DNA of 64,000 bases from CAIMFV01 sp040757715 (GCA_040757715.1 JBFLWS010000003.1:190307-254306); one strand, 5' to 3'; positions 1-8,660 are shown, counted from the stretch's first letter. Notes: generated by a model not told the origin, from the letters alone. Program-made: numbers and translations.

Positions 1-478
1 GCCCCGCGTCGGACCAGACGAGATCGGACGCGCTGACGAGGTCGCCAGTGGCGAGGTTGCGGGCATAGACGAGGATCTGCGGTTCGCGCACCGGCGTTGG
101 CGCGACGCGTCCGTGGGCGGTCTTGGCAGGCTTGCCGGCCTTCGCTGCGGGTTGCTGGACGGCGACCGGCGCGGCGGCGTCTTCCTCAGCCGTCCATACC
201 AGAATGCGGCGCTGGCCGCTGCGATTGGCCCAGTCCACCCCGGCGCCATGGGCGATGAGCTGCACGCGGCCAGCGTCCAGCACCGTCTCGCCGCCGGGGG
301 GCGGCGCGGGGGCCACCGCCACGGACGCCGCCGGCCCCTCTACTCCGTCGAACAGATCGCCCAGCGTGATCATCTTGCCGTGCGCTTCGGGACGCGGATT
401 GAGATCGGCGGGCGTCCCCGCGCGCGCAGCGGTGGGGAGAAAGGCGAGGACGGCGAGGGCGATGAGGGCGGTTTTCAT
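1..478 (-). CDS. flgA: FlgA, flagellar P-ring assembly chaperone (3' end beyond window)
   Basis: Partial gene: the reading frame runs from an ATG at 478 to the window edge without a stop, giving 159 residues. The product begins with a signal peptide (hydrophobic core ALIALAVLAFLP, likely cleavage after TAARA), so it is periplasmic. The visible part contains a stretch like the SAF-type beta-clip region of FlgA (PVREPQILVYARNL followed by ATGDLVSASDL). FlgA helps FlgI polymerise into the P ring around the rod. It starts 12 bases after the flgG stop on the same strand, so it is the third gene of the flgF-flgG-flgA unit. In Caulobacter flgH follows, which would lie outside this window. Confidence 0.88.
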   Translation of the reverse strand, partial: MKTALIALAVLAFLPTAARAGTPADLNPRPEAHGKMITLGDLFDGVEGPAASVAVAPAPPPGGETVLDAGRVQLIAHGAGVDWANRSGQRRILVWTAEEDAAAPVAVQQPAAKAGKPAKTAHGRVAPTPVREPQILVYARNLATGDLVSASDLVWSDAG

Positions 479-490
479 GAGACGAAGTCC

Positions 491-1279
491 TCAGGTCTTC
501 ATCTGGGTGGAGGTGGTGAGCATCTGATCGGCCGCCGTCACCACCTTGGAGTTCATCTCGTAGGCGCGCTGGGCGACGATCAGGGAGGTGATCTCGCTCA
601 CGGCGTCGACGTTGGAGGCTTCGGTATAGCCCTGCTGCAGCTGGCCGAAGCCGAGCGCGCCGGGATTGCCCACCGTGGCCGCCCCCGAGGCCGCCGATTG
701 CATCAGGAGATTGCCGCCCACCGCCTCCAGGCCGCCTTCATTGAAGAAGGTGGCGAGTTGCAGCTGGCCCACCACCTGGGGCGCGGTTTGCCCCGGGATG
801 GTGACCTGCACCTGGCCGGCCTTGGAGATGCTCACGTCCTGGGCGTTCTGAGGAATGGTGATCTGCGGCAGCACCGTGTAGCCGTCGGAGGTGACCAGCT
901 GGCCGGCCTGATTTACCGAGAAATTGCCCGCCCGGGTATAGGCGGTCTCGCCCGTGGGCGTCTGCACCTGGAAGAAGCCCTTGCCGTCGATGGCCAGGTC
1001 GAGCTTGTTGCCGGTCTGGGTGAGGCTGCCCTGGTTGGTGACGCGATAGACAGAACCGGCCTTCACGCCCGAGCCCACCTGGATGCCGGTGGGAACGATG
1101 GTGCCGGTGTCGGAGGACTGCGAACCCACCCGCTCCACGTTCTGGTATAACAGATCCTGGAACACGGCCTGCTGGCGCTTGTAGCCCACCGTGTTCATGT
1201 TGGCGATGTTGTTGGAAATAGTTTCCACGTTGAGCTGCTGGGCGGCCATGCCGGTGGCGGCGGTGCGCAAGGCTCTCAT
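491..1279 (-). CDS. flgG: FlgG, flagellar distal rod protein
   Basis: 262 residues, the usual FlgG length. The N-terminus (MRALRTAATGMAAQQ, then NISNNIANMNTVGYK-like sequence at about residues 20-34) is the conserved flagellar rod/hook amphipathic helix. The C-terminus (IVAQRAYEMNSKVV) is the matching C-terminal helix. FlgG forms the distal rod that crosses the P and L rings. It lies between flgF and flgA with short gaps (28 and 12 bases), so it is co-transcribed from the sigma54 promoter upstream of flgF. Confidence 0.96.
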   Translation of the reverse strand: MRALRTAATGMAAQQLNVETISNNIANMNTVGYKRQQAVFQDLLYQNVERVGSQSSDTGTIVPTGIQVGSGVKAGSVYRVTNQGSLTQTGNKLDLAIDGKGFFQVQTPTGETAYTRAGNFSVNQAGQLVTSDGYTVLPQITIPQNAQDVSISKAGQVQVTIPGQTAPQVVGQLQLATFFNEGGLEAVGGNLLMQSAASGAATVGNPGALGFGQLQQGYTEASNVDAVSEITSLIVAQRAYEMNSKVVTAADQMLTTSTQMKT

Positions 1280-1307
1280 GGGTGACTCCTCAGCTTAGGG
1301 GCGCGGC

Positions 1308-2039
1308 TCATGCGGCCTTGCCTAGCCGGTCTACGGCGGTCTTTTGTTGATCTTCGGTGGAGGCGATCATCTGCGCGATGCGCTCATAGCTGCGCGTGAT
1401 GGCGATCAGGTGGGTGATCTCCAGCACCGGCTGGACGTTGGACTTCTCCACCGCGCCGCTGATCACGCCTACGTCGGGGGCGGGGATGGCGGCGTTGGAG
1501 GGGGTAGTTTCATAGAGATTGTCGCCGCTCTTGGAGAGCAGCGAGCGATTGGGAAAGCGGAACACGCCCACCTTGCCCACGACCAGGCCTTTCTGCGTGA
1601 CCGTGCCATCCTTGCCGAAGGTGGGGGCGCCGTTCTTCGGATCGAAGGTGATGGGCGAGCCGCTGTTGGACAGCACGGGGTCGCCCGCCTGATCCACCAG
1701 CTGCCCCTGGGCGTTCACGGTGAAGCGACCGTCGCGGGTGTAACGGATCCCGGCCGCCGTCTGCACCGAGAAGAAGCCGTCGCCGGACAGAGCGAGGTCG
1801 TAGGGGTTGCCGGTCTGCTCCACCGCGCCTTGACCGAAGTTGCGCGCGACGCCTGTGTCGAGGGCGTAGATCACCGGCGAGGCGGTGGGGACCGGCGTGG
1901 CGATGGGGTCCTCGGCCACCGTGAGGTTCTCCACCTTGAAACCGGCCGTGTCGGCGTTGGCGATGTTGTTGGCCACCACGTCCAGCGCCCTTTGCAGGGT
2001 CATCTGGCGCGACAGTCCGACGTAGAGAGCGTTGTCCAT
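1308..2039 (-). CDS. flgF: FlgF, flagellar proximal rod protein
   Basis: About 243 residues. It starts MDNALYVGLSRQMTLQRA and carries the rod-family motif VANNIANADTAGFK near residues 22-36 and a C-terminal helix HLIAITRSYERIAQM. FlgF is part of the proximal rod of the basal body. I chose the ATG at 2039, giving the MDNALY start typical of the family. A TTG two codons upstream (2045) is in frame but has no better ribosome site. First gene of the flgF-flgG-flgA operon, with a sigma54-type promoter 32 bases upstream. Confidence 0.95.
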   Translation of the reverse strand: MDNALYVGLSRQMTLQRALDVVANNIANADTAGFKVENLTVAEDPIATPVPTASPVIYALDTGVARNFGQGAVEQTGNPYDLALSGDGFFSVQTAAGIRYTRDGRFTVNAQGQLVDQAGDPVLSNSGSPITFDPKNGAPTFGKDGTVTQKGLVVGKVGVFRFPNRSLLSKSGDNLYETTPSNAAIPAPDVGVISGAVEKSNVQPVLEITHLIAITRSYERIAQMIASTEDQQKTAVDRLGKAA

Positions 2040-2070
2040 GACCAACCGTGGTTAATGTAGGCTTTGCCTT

Positions 2071-2085
2071 GCAACCCCCGCGCCA
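2071..2085 (-). promoter_or_regulatory. sigma54 (-24/-12) promoter of flgF-flgG-flgA
   Basis: Read on the minus strand the sequence is TGGCGCGGGGGTTGC. This matches the sigma54 consensus TGGCACG-N4-TTGC except for one base, with the invariant GG and GC exactly 10 bases apart. The predicted start of transcription is near 2059, leaving about 20 bases of leader before the flgF ATG. Rod genes of Caulobacter are sigma54-dependent class III genes, so position and family knowledge agree. Confidence 0.8.
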
Positions 2086-2148
2086 CGGAAAAACTTAATA
2101 AAAACAATAAGAACGAAGGTTAATAAAGTCTTCCGGCGCCATTTCGAT

Positions 2149-2164
2149 CCGGCAAAATCTGCCG
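2149..2164. promoter_or_regulatory. ftr-like element (putative FlbD binding site)
   Basis: CCGGCAAAATCTGCCG is an imperfect dyad (CGGCA / TGCCG arms). It resembles the ftr enhancer bound by the sigma54 activator FlbD at Caulobacter flagellar promoters, as I remember the consensus. Its centre lies about 98 bases upstream of the predicted flgF transcription start, the distance expected for an ftr enhancer. The stretch between it and the promoter (about 2088-2128) is AT-rich, as would suit a DNA-bending site, but I see no exact IHF match. It could also affect the divergent fliL promoter. Confidence 0.5.
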
Positions 2165-2211
2165 ATCAGGGGCCAGAAATCGCCCTTCTGGCAAGAATTC
2201 CAAACCGAACG

Positions 2212-2219
2212 TTAACCAT
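2212..2219 (+). promoter_or_regulatory. CtrA half-site upstream of fliL
   Basis: TTAACCAT, the well-known CtrA half-site sequence of Caulobacter class II flagellar promoters, lies 68 bases upstream of the fliL start codon. The upstream TTAA half at the canonical 7-base spacing is not conserved (CAAA is there instead). CtrA control of fliL-fliM is established in Caulobacter; here it is inferred from the motif and its position. Confidence 0.5.
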
Positions 2220-2287
2220 CGACGGTCACAGATCGAGGCTGAGCGATTTTTGCGGCGGCGCGGCCGCCCTGGTGCAGCGGATAGCCT

Positions 2288-2875
2288 ATGGCCAAGAAGG
2301 AAAAGCCCGCCAAGGAAGCCGAAGCCGAAGCGCCTGAAGACGGCGCCCCGGAAGGCGAGGAAGGCGGTAAGAAAAAACCACCGCTGAAACTGATCATCAT
2401 CGGGGCCGTCGCGGCGGTGCTGGTGCTGGGCGGCGGCGGCGGCGCGGCCTTCATGTTCCTGGCTCCCAAGGGCGACGCCAAGAACGCCAAGCACGAAAAA
2501 CCCAAGGGCGAGAAGCCCAAGGCCGAGAAGGGCAAGGGCGAAAAGAGCCCCATCAGCTACGGCCCCGATGGCGTGGTGTTCTATACCCTGCCCGACGTGG
2601 TGGCCAACATCCAGACCGCCGACGGCCGCCCCACCTTCCTCAAGCTGAAGATCGCCCTTGAACTGCCGGACGAGTCAGCCTCCGAAGCCATTGAGAACAA
2701 CGCCCCGCGGCTCAACGACATGTTCCAGACCTTCCTGCGCGAACTGCGTCCGGAGGACCTGTCGGGCAGCGAGGGCAGCTACGAACTTCGGATGGAAATC
2801 CAGCGTCGAATCAACCTCGTAATAGCGCCGGCCAAGGTCAATGCGGTGCTGATCGAGGAAATGCTGATCAACTAG
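2288..2875 (+). CDS. fliL: FliL, flagellar basal body-associated protein
   Basis: 195 residues. A charged, Lys/Glu-rich cytoplasmic N-terminus is followed by one transmembrane segment (about residues 35-58, LIIIGAVAAVLVLGGGGG) and a Lys-rich linker. The periplasmic FliL domain ends in the conserved type of tail IAPAKVNAVLIEEMLIN. FliL sits in the inner membrane around the stator and supports torque and stator function. Its linker (repeated KPKGEK/KAEKGKGEK) is low-complexity. It is the first gene of fliL-fliM-DUF6468-motE and is divergent from flgF. Confidence 0.95.
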   Translation: MAKKEKPAKEAEAEAPEDGAPEGEEGGKKKPPLKLIIIGAVAAVLVLGGGGGAAFMFLAPKGDAKNAKHEKPKGEKPKAEKGKGEKSPISYGPDGVVFYTLPDVVANIQTADGRPTFLKLKIALELPDESASEAIENNAPRLNDMFQTFLRELRPEDLSGSEGSYELRMEIQRRINLVIAPAKVNAVLIEEMLIN

Positions 2876-2899
2876 GAAAGGCGCGCGCGAAGAGGCTCC

Positions 2900-3979
2900 A
2901 TGGCCGATCTGGCTCCCGACGACGCACCCATTCCTGGCGCTGGCTTCGACGAAGCGCCGCTGCCCGTCGATGCGTCGGCGCCGCAGGCGGCGGAGCGCAT
3001 CCTCAATCAGGATGAAATCGACAGCCTGCTTGGCTTCGACCTGTCCGATGACGACGGCGCCGAAAAGAGCGGCATCCGCGCCATCATCAACTCGGCGCTG
3101 GTGTCCTATGAGCGCCTGCCCATGCTGGAGATCGTCTTCGACCGCCTGGTGCGGTTGATGACCACCTCCCTGCGCAACTTCACCTCCGACAACGTCGAGA
3201 TGAGCCTCGACAACATCTCGTCCATCCGCTTCGGCGACTATCTGAACTCCATCCCCCTGCCGGCGATCCTGGCGGTGTTCCGGGCCGAGCAGCTGGATAA
3301 CTACGGTCTGCTCACCGTGGACTCGAACCTCATCTACTCCATCGTCGACGTGCTGCTGGGCGGGCGGCGCGGCACGGCGGCCATGCGCATCGAGGGCCGG
3401 CCCTACACCACCATCGAGCGGGTGCTGGTGCAGCGCATGGTGGAAGTGGTGTTGCAGGACGCCAAGACCGCGTTCGAGCCGCTCACCCACGTGCAGTTCA
3501 ATCTCGACCGCCTGGAGACCAATCCGCGCTTCGCCGCCATCGCCCGGCCGGCCAACGCCGCCATCCTCGTCAAGCTGCGCATCGACATGGAGGACCGTGG
3601 CGGGCGTATCGAGCTGCTCCTGCCTTATGCGACCCTCGAGCCCATTCGCAAGATGCTGCTGCAGCAGTTCATGGGCGAGAAGTTCGGCCGCGACAACATC
3701 TGGGAAAGCCACCTGGCCACCGAGCTCTGGACCACCCAGATGGAGGTGCGTGCGGTGCTGGACGAGCAGCAGGTCTCCTTGAAAAGGGTGCTGGGGCTAC
3801 AGGTGGGCGACACCTTGATGCTGAATGCGACTCCGGACAGCCTGATCGAAATCCGCGCGGGTCAGGTGCCGCTCACCCGCGGCCGCATGGGCCGGCGCAA
3901 TCACAATGTGGCGGTGCGGGTGGAAGCGCCGCTCAGCCCCGCCGCCAAGCGCGCGGTGCAGAACTTCAGACAGGGGTGA
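2900..3979 (+). CDS. fliM: FliM, flagellar motor switch protein
   Basis: 359 residues. The CheY-P binding motif LNQDEIDSLLGF is at residues 35-46, followed by the CheC-like middle domain and a C-terminal SpoA-like domain (SLKRVLGLQVGDTLML region onward). FliM forms the C ring with FliG and FliN and receives the chemotaxis signal. It lies 24 bases after fliL. The extra N-terminal stretch before the EIDSLL motif is Pro/Ala/Asp-rich, as in other alphaproteobacteria. Confidence 0.97.
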   Translation: MADLAPDDAPIPGAGFDEAPLPVDASAPQAAERILNQDEIDSLLGFDLSDDDGAEKSGIRAIINSALVSYERLPMLEIVFDRLVRLMTTSLRNFTSDNVEMSLDNISSIRFGDYLNSIPLPAILAVFRAEQLDNYGLLTVDSNLIYSIVDVLLGGRRGTAAMRIEGRPYTTIERVLVQRMVEVVLQDAKTAFEPLTHVQFNLDRLETNPRFAAIARPANAAILVKLRIDMEDRGGRIELLLPYATLEPIRKMLLQQFMGEKFGRDNIWESHLATELWTTQMEVRAVLDEQQVSLKRVLGLQVGDTLMLNATPDSLIEIRAGQVPLTRGRMGRRNHNVAVRVEAPLSPAAKRAVQNFRQG

Positions 3980-3983
3980 GGCC

Positions 3984-4490
3984 ATGAGTCCTGTAGCCCT
4001 CGGTCTTGACGGCCTCCTCATCACCCTCCTGGTGGCGGCCTTGGCGCTTGGCCTGCGCCTTAATGTGCGGCTGAAGGGCTTGAAGGACGGGCAGCTGGAA
4101 TTCGCCAAGGCGGCTCAAGAGCTGAACACCGCCGTGAATCGGGCCGAGGCCGGCCTTGCGGCCCTCCGTCAAGCCACCGAGGAGGCCCACGACAGTCTCC
4201 TCGCCCGCATCGAGACGGCCCGCGACCTGACGGCCAAGCTCGATCACGTCAACCGCGACGCCCAGCGCATGCTCGATCAGCACGCCGAGGCGAAGCTGCG
4301 CGCGCCGAGTTCGCCGACAGCCGCCGCGCAAAACGAGGATGGCCCAAGCCTGGTGGAGCGGCTCGCCGCCCTCGCCCTCAAGGTGAACCCACCCGGCGGC
4401 GAGACCGCCAACGCCAAAGCCGCCGCCACCGCCCGTCGCGGGCGCTCGGCGTTTGATGAAGATCTGTTTGAAGGCGAGAATTCGCGATGA
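3984..4490 (+). CDS. DUF6468 flagellar-cluster membrane protein
   Basis: 168 residues from the ATG at 3984, four bases after the fliM stop. A longer in-frame start inside fliM is rejected. There is one N-terminal transmembrane helix (about residues 8-26, GLLITLLVAALALGLRL). An Ala/Glu-rich region of coiled-coil character follows to about residue 100, then a low-complexity tail. This matches the alphaproteobacterial family DUF6468, found next to fliM and motE; its function is not known to me. Its stop overlaps the motE start (ATGA), so the two are translationally coupled. Confidence 0.8.
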   Translation: MSPVALGLDGLLITLLVAALALGLRLNVRLKGLKDGQLEFAKAAQELNTAVNRAEAGLAALRQATEEAHDSLLARIETARDLTAKLDHVNRDAQRMLDQHAEAKLRAPSSPTAAAQNEDGPSLVERLAALALKVNPPGGETANAKAAATARRGRSAFDEDLFEGENSR

Positions 4491-5290
4491 GCCAGGTCCC
4501 GCGCATCCTGCCCCTGGTGGCGGTGGCCATCGGCGGCGTCATCGCCGTGAAGGCGGTCACGGACCTCAATGGCGCGCAGGATCTTCTCAGCCTCGGCGCC
4601 TCCAAGGCGCGCGCCGAAGGGGCGAAGGCCGATCCGGCCAAGCCGGCGCCCGTGAAGCCCGGTGACGCCGCCGGCCAGGCCATGACCACGGCCGCCAAGC
4701 CGCCGGCGCCCGTCTGCGCGCCTTCTGCCGCCCAGATCGCCAAGGAGGCCGGCCTTTCGCCAGGCGAACTGCAGGTCTTGCAAAGCCTCGGTCAGCGCCG
4801 CGGCGAGCTGGACGACCGCGAGCGGGCGCTCTCCACCCAGATCCAGTTGATCGCCGCCGCCGAGACCAAGGTGGACGGCAAGCTGAAAGCGCTCAACGAC
4901 CTGAAGGGCGAGATCAAGGGGCTGCTTGGTCAGATCGACAGCCAGGAGCAGCAGGAGGTCGACCGTCTGGTCATCGTCTATTCCAAGATGAAGCCGGCCG
5001 ACGCCGCCGCCATCATGGCCCAGCTCGACGACAAGGTGCGCATTCCTGTGGCGGCCAAGATGAAGGAGGCGGCCCTGGCCGCTGTGCTCTCCAAGATGGC
5101 GCCCGCTGACGCGAAGAAGATTACGGAAAGTCTCGCGCACCGCTTCGCTGTGGCCAAGGCCGCCGCCGACGCCATCAACAATCCCGCAGCGGCCGCCGCC
5201 ACTCCGCCCGCGCAAACCGCCGCCGCTCAGCCGGCCAAGGCCGCGCCCAAACCGGCCGCCAAACCCGCGGCCAAGGCGGCGGGGAAGTAG
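4487..5290 (+). CDS. motE: MotE-like flagellar protein (MgtE N-domain family)
   Basis: 267 residues. An N-terminal hydrophobic segment (about residues 7-21) may be an anchor or signal. A coiled-coil region spans about 95-160. An MgtE intracellular-type helical repeat follows (VIVYSKMKPADAAAIM, then AVLSKMAPADAKKI). The end is a Lys/Pro/Ala-rich tail. In Rhizobium-type systems MotE is a periplasmic chaperone for MotC. In Caulobacterales the homologue sits with fliL-fliM, as here, and is assumed to act on the motor. Start by ATGA overlap with the preceding gene. Confidence 0.8.
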   Translation: MSQVPRILPLVAVAIGGVIAVKAVTDLNGAQDLLSLGASKARAEGAKADPAKPAPVKPGDAAGQAMTTAAKPPAPVCAPSAAQIAKEAGLSPGELQVLQSLGQRRGELDDRERALSTQIQLIAAAETKVDGKLKALNDLKGEIKGLLGQIDSQEQQEVDRLVIVYSKMKPADAAAIMAQLDDKVRIPVAAKMKEAALAAVLSKMAPADAKKITESLAHRFAVAKAAADAINNPAAAAATPPAQTAAAQPAKAAPKPAAKPAAKAAGK

Positions 5291-5299
5291 GCTCGCCGC

Positions 5300-8200
5300 T
5301 CACCACACGTCGACGAACGGACGTTTCTTGCCTTCGCGCTTGCGGGCGGGGCCGCAGGCGGTGAACGCCTTCAGGATGAATGTGCGGCTGTCGGTGGGGT
5401 CGATGACGGCGTCGATCTCCAGCACCTCGGCCACCTGCTCGGCCTTGCCCTTGGCGTAGAGATTGGCCACCAGCTTGTCGAACAGCGCCTTCTGTTTGGC
5501 CGGGTCGGTCTCGGCCTCCAGCTCCTTGCGGAAACCGAGCCGCACCGCGCCCTCCAGCCCCATGGGACCGAACTCGCCGGTGGGCCAGGCGGCGATCATG
5601 GCCGGCTCCACGAGGCTGCCGCCGGCCATGGCCTGGGCCCCGAGGCCGTAGGCCTTGCGCAAGACGAGCGCGATCACCGGCACGGATATGCTGGCGAAGG
5701 CGTTGAAGAAGCTGGAGCTGCGCCGCACCGCCCCCTGCCGCTCCGCCTCGGGCCCCACCATGAAGCCAGGGGTGTCGATGAGCGACAAGAGCGGCAGGTC
5801 GAAGGCGTCGCACAGTTGCAGGAAGCGGCCGGCCTTGTCCGAGCCGTCGGCGTCGATGGCCCCGCCGAGATGCTTGGGATCATTGGCGATGAGCCCCAGC
5901 GGCCGTCCGCCCACGCGCAGGAAGCCGGTGATCATGCCGCGCCCGAAGCCGCCGCGCAGCTCCAGGAAACTGCCGGGATCGGCCAGGGTCTCGATCACTT
6001 GGCGGATGTCGTAGATGCGCAGGCGGTTCTCGGGGATCAGATGCCGCAGCCGCCGTTGGTCCGCCGCGCCTGCGTCCGGCGTGCGGCCCTGGAAATAGGA
6101 CAAAAGCTGGCGCGAGGCGCGGGCGGCCTCGACCTCGTCCTTGACGAGAAGGTCGAGGGTGCCGTTGTCCCACAGCACCTGGGCCGGGCCGATCTCTTCG
6201 GGTGCATAGACGCCGAGCCCGCCGCCCTCGATCATGGCTGGGCCGCCCATGCCGATATTGGCCCCCTCCACCCCGATGGCGATGTCGGCGCAGCCGAAGA
6301 ACACGGCGTTGCCGGCGAAACAGCGCCCCGCCGCCACCGAGATGCGCGGTACGAGCCCCGAAAGGCGCGCGAAGGCGGAGAAGCTGGTGGTGTCCAGCGA
6401 GGAGGCGATCAGAGTTCCGGCGTCCACGTCGCCTGGCCGGCCGCCGCCGCCCTCGGCGAAGAAGATCACCGGCGCCTTCCAGCGCTCGGCGATCTCCAGC
6501 ACCCGGTCCGTCTTTTTGTGATTGAAATAGCCCTGGGTGCCCGCCAGCACTGTGTAGTCATAGGCGAGGCCCACGCAGCGCGCCGCGGTCTCATCGAACA
6601 GCTCGCCGTTCACCTGACCCACTCCGGCCGCCATGCCGTCGGCGGGGGTGTTGGCCTGCAGGTCTTCGCGGGTGCGGCGTCGCTTCTGGGCGGCCACCAC
6701 CAGCTGGCCCACCTCCTGGAAGCTGCCCTTATCGAAGATGGCGTCGATGTTCTCCCGCGCCGTGCGCATGCCAAGGGCGTGGCGCTTGGCGATAGCCGTG
6801 GGGCGGGCGGCGTCGGCGGTGAGGGCGAGGCGGGCGTGAAGGGCGGCGAGGTCCTCGCGAATGTGCTCCAGATCGACGCCTTCGGTCGCGCCGGCGCCCG
6901 CCTCCGCGCTCTCTATGGGCTCCAGCCAGAGGAGGGCCGCACCCTCGTCCACCGTCTCGCCGAGGCTGACGTCAAGGCGGCGCACCACCCCGGCCTGGGG
7001 TGCGAGTGCCGGATGCTGCATCTTCATGGCCTCCAGCACCACCAGGGTTGCGCCGGCGGCCGCGATCGCCCCGTCCTCCACCTCGATGGCGCACACCGTG
7101 CCGCGCAGGGGGGCGGGGATGGCCAGCACCTCGCCCTCGGGGGGCGGCGCGGCGGCCTTGGCTGTGGGCGGGGCGAGCGCCGCTGTGGGCGTGGGCGCCT
7201 CGGCGATCAGCGTCGGGGCGAGCCGCGGCAGAGCCTCTTCCACGAACCTGGTGGTGGCTCGCCCAGCCAGCACCTCCGGCTCGGCCAGGAGCGCGCGCAG
7301 CAGGGGCAGGTTGGAGGCGACGCCCTCAAGGCGGAACTCCGACGCCGCGCGCGCGGCCTTGGCGGCGGCGGCGGGCCAGTCGCGGGCATGGACGATGAGC
7401 TTGGCGAGGAGGCTGTCGAAGCCCGGATGCGGGGCGTAGCCGGCGTATCCCGCCCCGTCCACGCGCACCCCCGGCCCGCCGGGCGGCTCATAGCGGGAGA
7501 GGGTTCCGGACGCCGGGCGCACCTGACCATCAGGCCCGAGGGTCTCGATGTTCACCCGCAGCTGCACGGCGCAACCCTTCACCGCCGGCGTCCCGGCGAG
7601 GCCCGCCTCGGCGAGGCTCGCGCCGCCCGCCAAGGCGAACTGCACCGCCACCAGATCGAGCCCGGTCACCGCCTCGGTCACCGTATGCTCCACCTGCAGG
7701 CGGGGGTTCACCTCCAGGAAAAAGGCCTCACGGCCGGTGTCCGCATCGAGCAGGAACTCCACCGTCGCGAGGCCCTTAAGCCGCCCGGCCTTGGCGATGG
7801 CGATGGAAGCGTCGAACAGGGTCTGGCGCACCTCAGCCTCGAGACCGATGGCGGGGGCGAGCTCGATCAGCTTCTGATGCCGCCGCTGCAGGGAGCATTC
7901 GCGCTCGCCCAGCGCCAGGGCGTCGTGGCCGTCGCCGGCCACCTGCACCTCGATGTGCCGCGCCCGGTCCACCGCCCGTTCGAGATAAACGCGAGGGTCG
8001 CCGAACGCGGCCTTGGCTTCGCGGGAACAGGCGTCCAAGGCCTCGGCCAGGTCCTCCCGGCGCTCCACCCTGCGCATACCGCGCCCGCCGCCGCCGGCCA
8101 GCGCCTTGACCATCACCGGGCGCGCGCCGTGATCGTCGAAGAAGGCGAGGGCGGCGGGAAGATCAAGATCGCCTTCCAGGCCCGGCAACACCGGCGCCTT

Positions 8201-8578
8201 CACGCTGCGGGCGAGGTCGCGAGCCCGGGCCTTGTCGCCAAAGAGGGCGAGGCTGGCGGCGGAGGCGCCCACGAAGGTCAGCCCCGCGGCGGTGCAAGCC
8301 TCGGCGAACCTGGCGTTCTCGCTGAGGAAGCCATAGCCGGGATGGATGGCGTCTGCGCCAGCGCCTTTGGCGACGGCGACCACGCCTTCGATGTCGAGAT
8401 AGGCGCCGACCCCGCGTCCCGGCAGTACGGCGGCGGCGTCGCCGGCCCGCACGTGCAGGCTCGCCGCATCGTCGACCGGATGCAGCATCACCGTCTCGAC
8501 GCCCAACTCCGCCGCCGTGCGGGCGATGCGGATGGCGATCTCGCCCCGGTTGGCGATGGCGACGCGGCGGAGGGTCAT
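5300..8578 (-). CDS. Single-chain acyl-CoA carboxylase (biotin carboxylase-BCCP-carboxyltransferase)
   Basis: 1092 residues carrying all parts of a biotin-dependent carboxylase. The biotin carboxylase with ATP-grasp fold covers about 1-455, with the glycine-rich loop near 160-167 and the catalytic EVNPRLQVEHTVTE at about 289-302. The biotin carrier covers about 483-555, with EAMKM at 516-520 and biotinylated Lys519. The carboxyltransferase covers about 570-1092, with the oxyanion-type motif GGSLVEPAM. This organisation and length fit the LCC (long-chain acyl-CoA carboxylase) class described from mycobacteria and Rhodopseudomonas. Substrate range cannot be read from sequence. It stands alone; AGGAAA eight bases before the ATG is a fair ribosome site. 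Confidence 0.88.
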   Translation of the reverse strand: MTLRRVAIANRGEIAIRIARTAAELGVETVMLHPVDDAASLHVRAGDAAAVLPGRGVGAYLDIEGVVAVAKGAGADAIHPGYGFLSENARFAEACTAAGLTFVGASAASLALFGDKARARDLARSVKAPVLPGLEGDLDLPAALAFFDDHGARPVMVKALAGGGGRGMRRVERREDLAEALDACSREAKAAFGDPRVYLERAVDRARHIEVQVAGDGHDALALGERECSLQRRHQKLIELAPAIGLEAEVRQTLFDASIAIAKAGRLKGLATVEFLLDADTGREAFFLEVNPRLQVEHTVTEAVTGLDLVAVQFALAGGASLAEAGLAGTPAVKGCAVQLRVNIETLGPDGQVRPASGTLSRYEPPGGPGVRVDGAGYAGYAPHPGFDSLLAKLIVHARDWPAAAAKAARAASEFRLEGVASNLPLLRALLAEPEVLAGRATTRFVEEALPRLAPTLIAEAPTPTAALAPPTAKAAAPPPEGEVLAIPAPLRGTVCAIEVEDGAIAAAGATLVVLEAMKMQHPALAPQAGVVRRLDVSLGETVDEGAALLWLEPIESAEAGAGATEGVDLEHIREDLAALHARLALTADAARPTAIAKRHALGMRTARENIDAIFDKGSFQEVGQLVVAAQKRRRTREDLQANTPADGMAAGVGQVNGELFDETAARCVGLAYDYTVLAGTQGYFNHKKTDRVLEIAERWKAPVIFFAEGGGGRPGDVDAGTLIASSLDTTSFSAFARLSGLVPRISVAAGRCFAGNAVFFGCADIAIGVEGANIGMGGPAMIEGGGLGVYAPEEIGPAQVLWDNGTLDLLVKDEVEAARASRQLLSYFQGRTPDAGAADQRRLRHLIPENRLRIYDIRQVIETLADPGSFLELRGGFGRGMITGFLRVGGRPLGLIANDPKHLGGAIDADGSDKAGRFLQLCDAFDLPLLSLIDTPGFMVGPEAERQGAVRRSSSFFNAFASISVPVIALVLRKAYGLGAQAMAGGSLVEPAMIAAWPTGEFGPMGLEGAVRLGFRKELEAETDPAKQKALFDKLVANLYAKGKAEQVAEVLEIDAVIDPTDSRTFILKAFTACGPARKREGKKRPFVDVW

Positions 8579-8660
8579 GCGGGCGTTTCCTGTGCTTAGC
8601 AGGATTTGAGCATCCCAGGCGGGGCGCCCGCAACGCTCACCCTAGGTCAAGGCCCCTAGG

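Noticed and set aside
2095..2123. Two TTAA sequences as a full CtrA box
   Set aside because: They are 21 bases apart, not 7, so they do not form the canonical TTAA-N7-TTAA site.
5816..8599. 927-codon open frame on the plus strand opposite the carboxylase gene
   Set aside because: High-GC codon bias of the carboxylase keeps the antisense frame open. The product is His/Gly/Arg-rich without domain similarity, and the minus strand gene is unambiguous.
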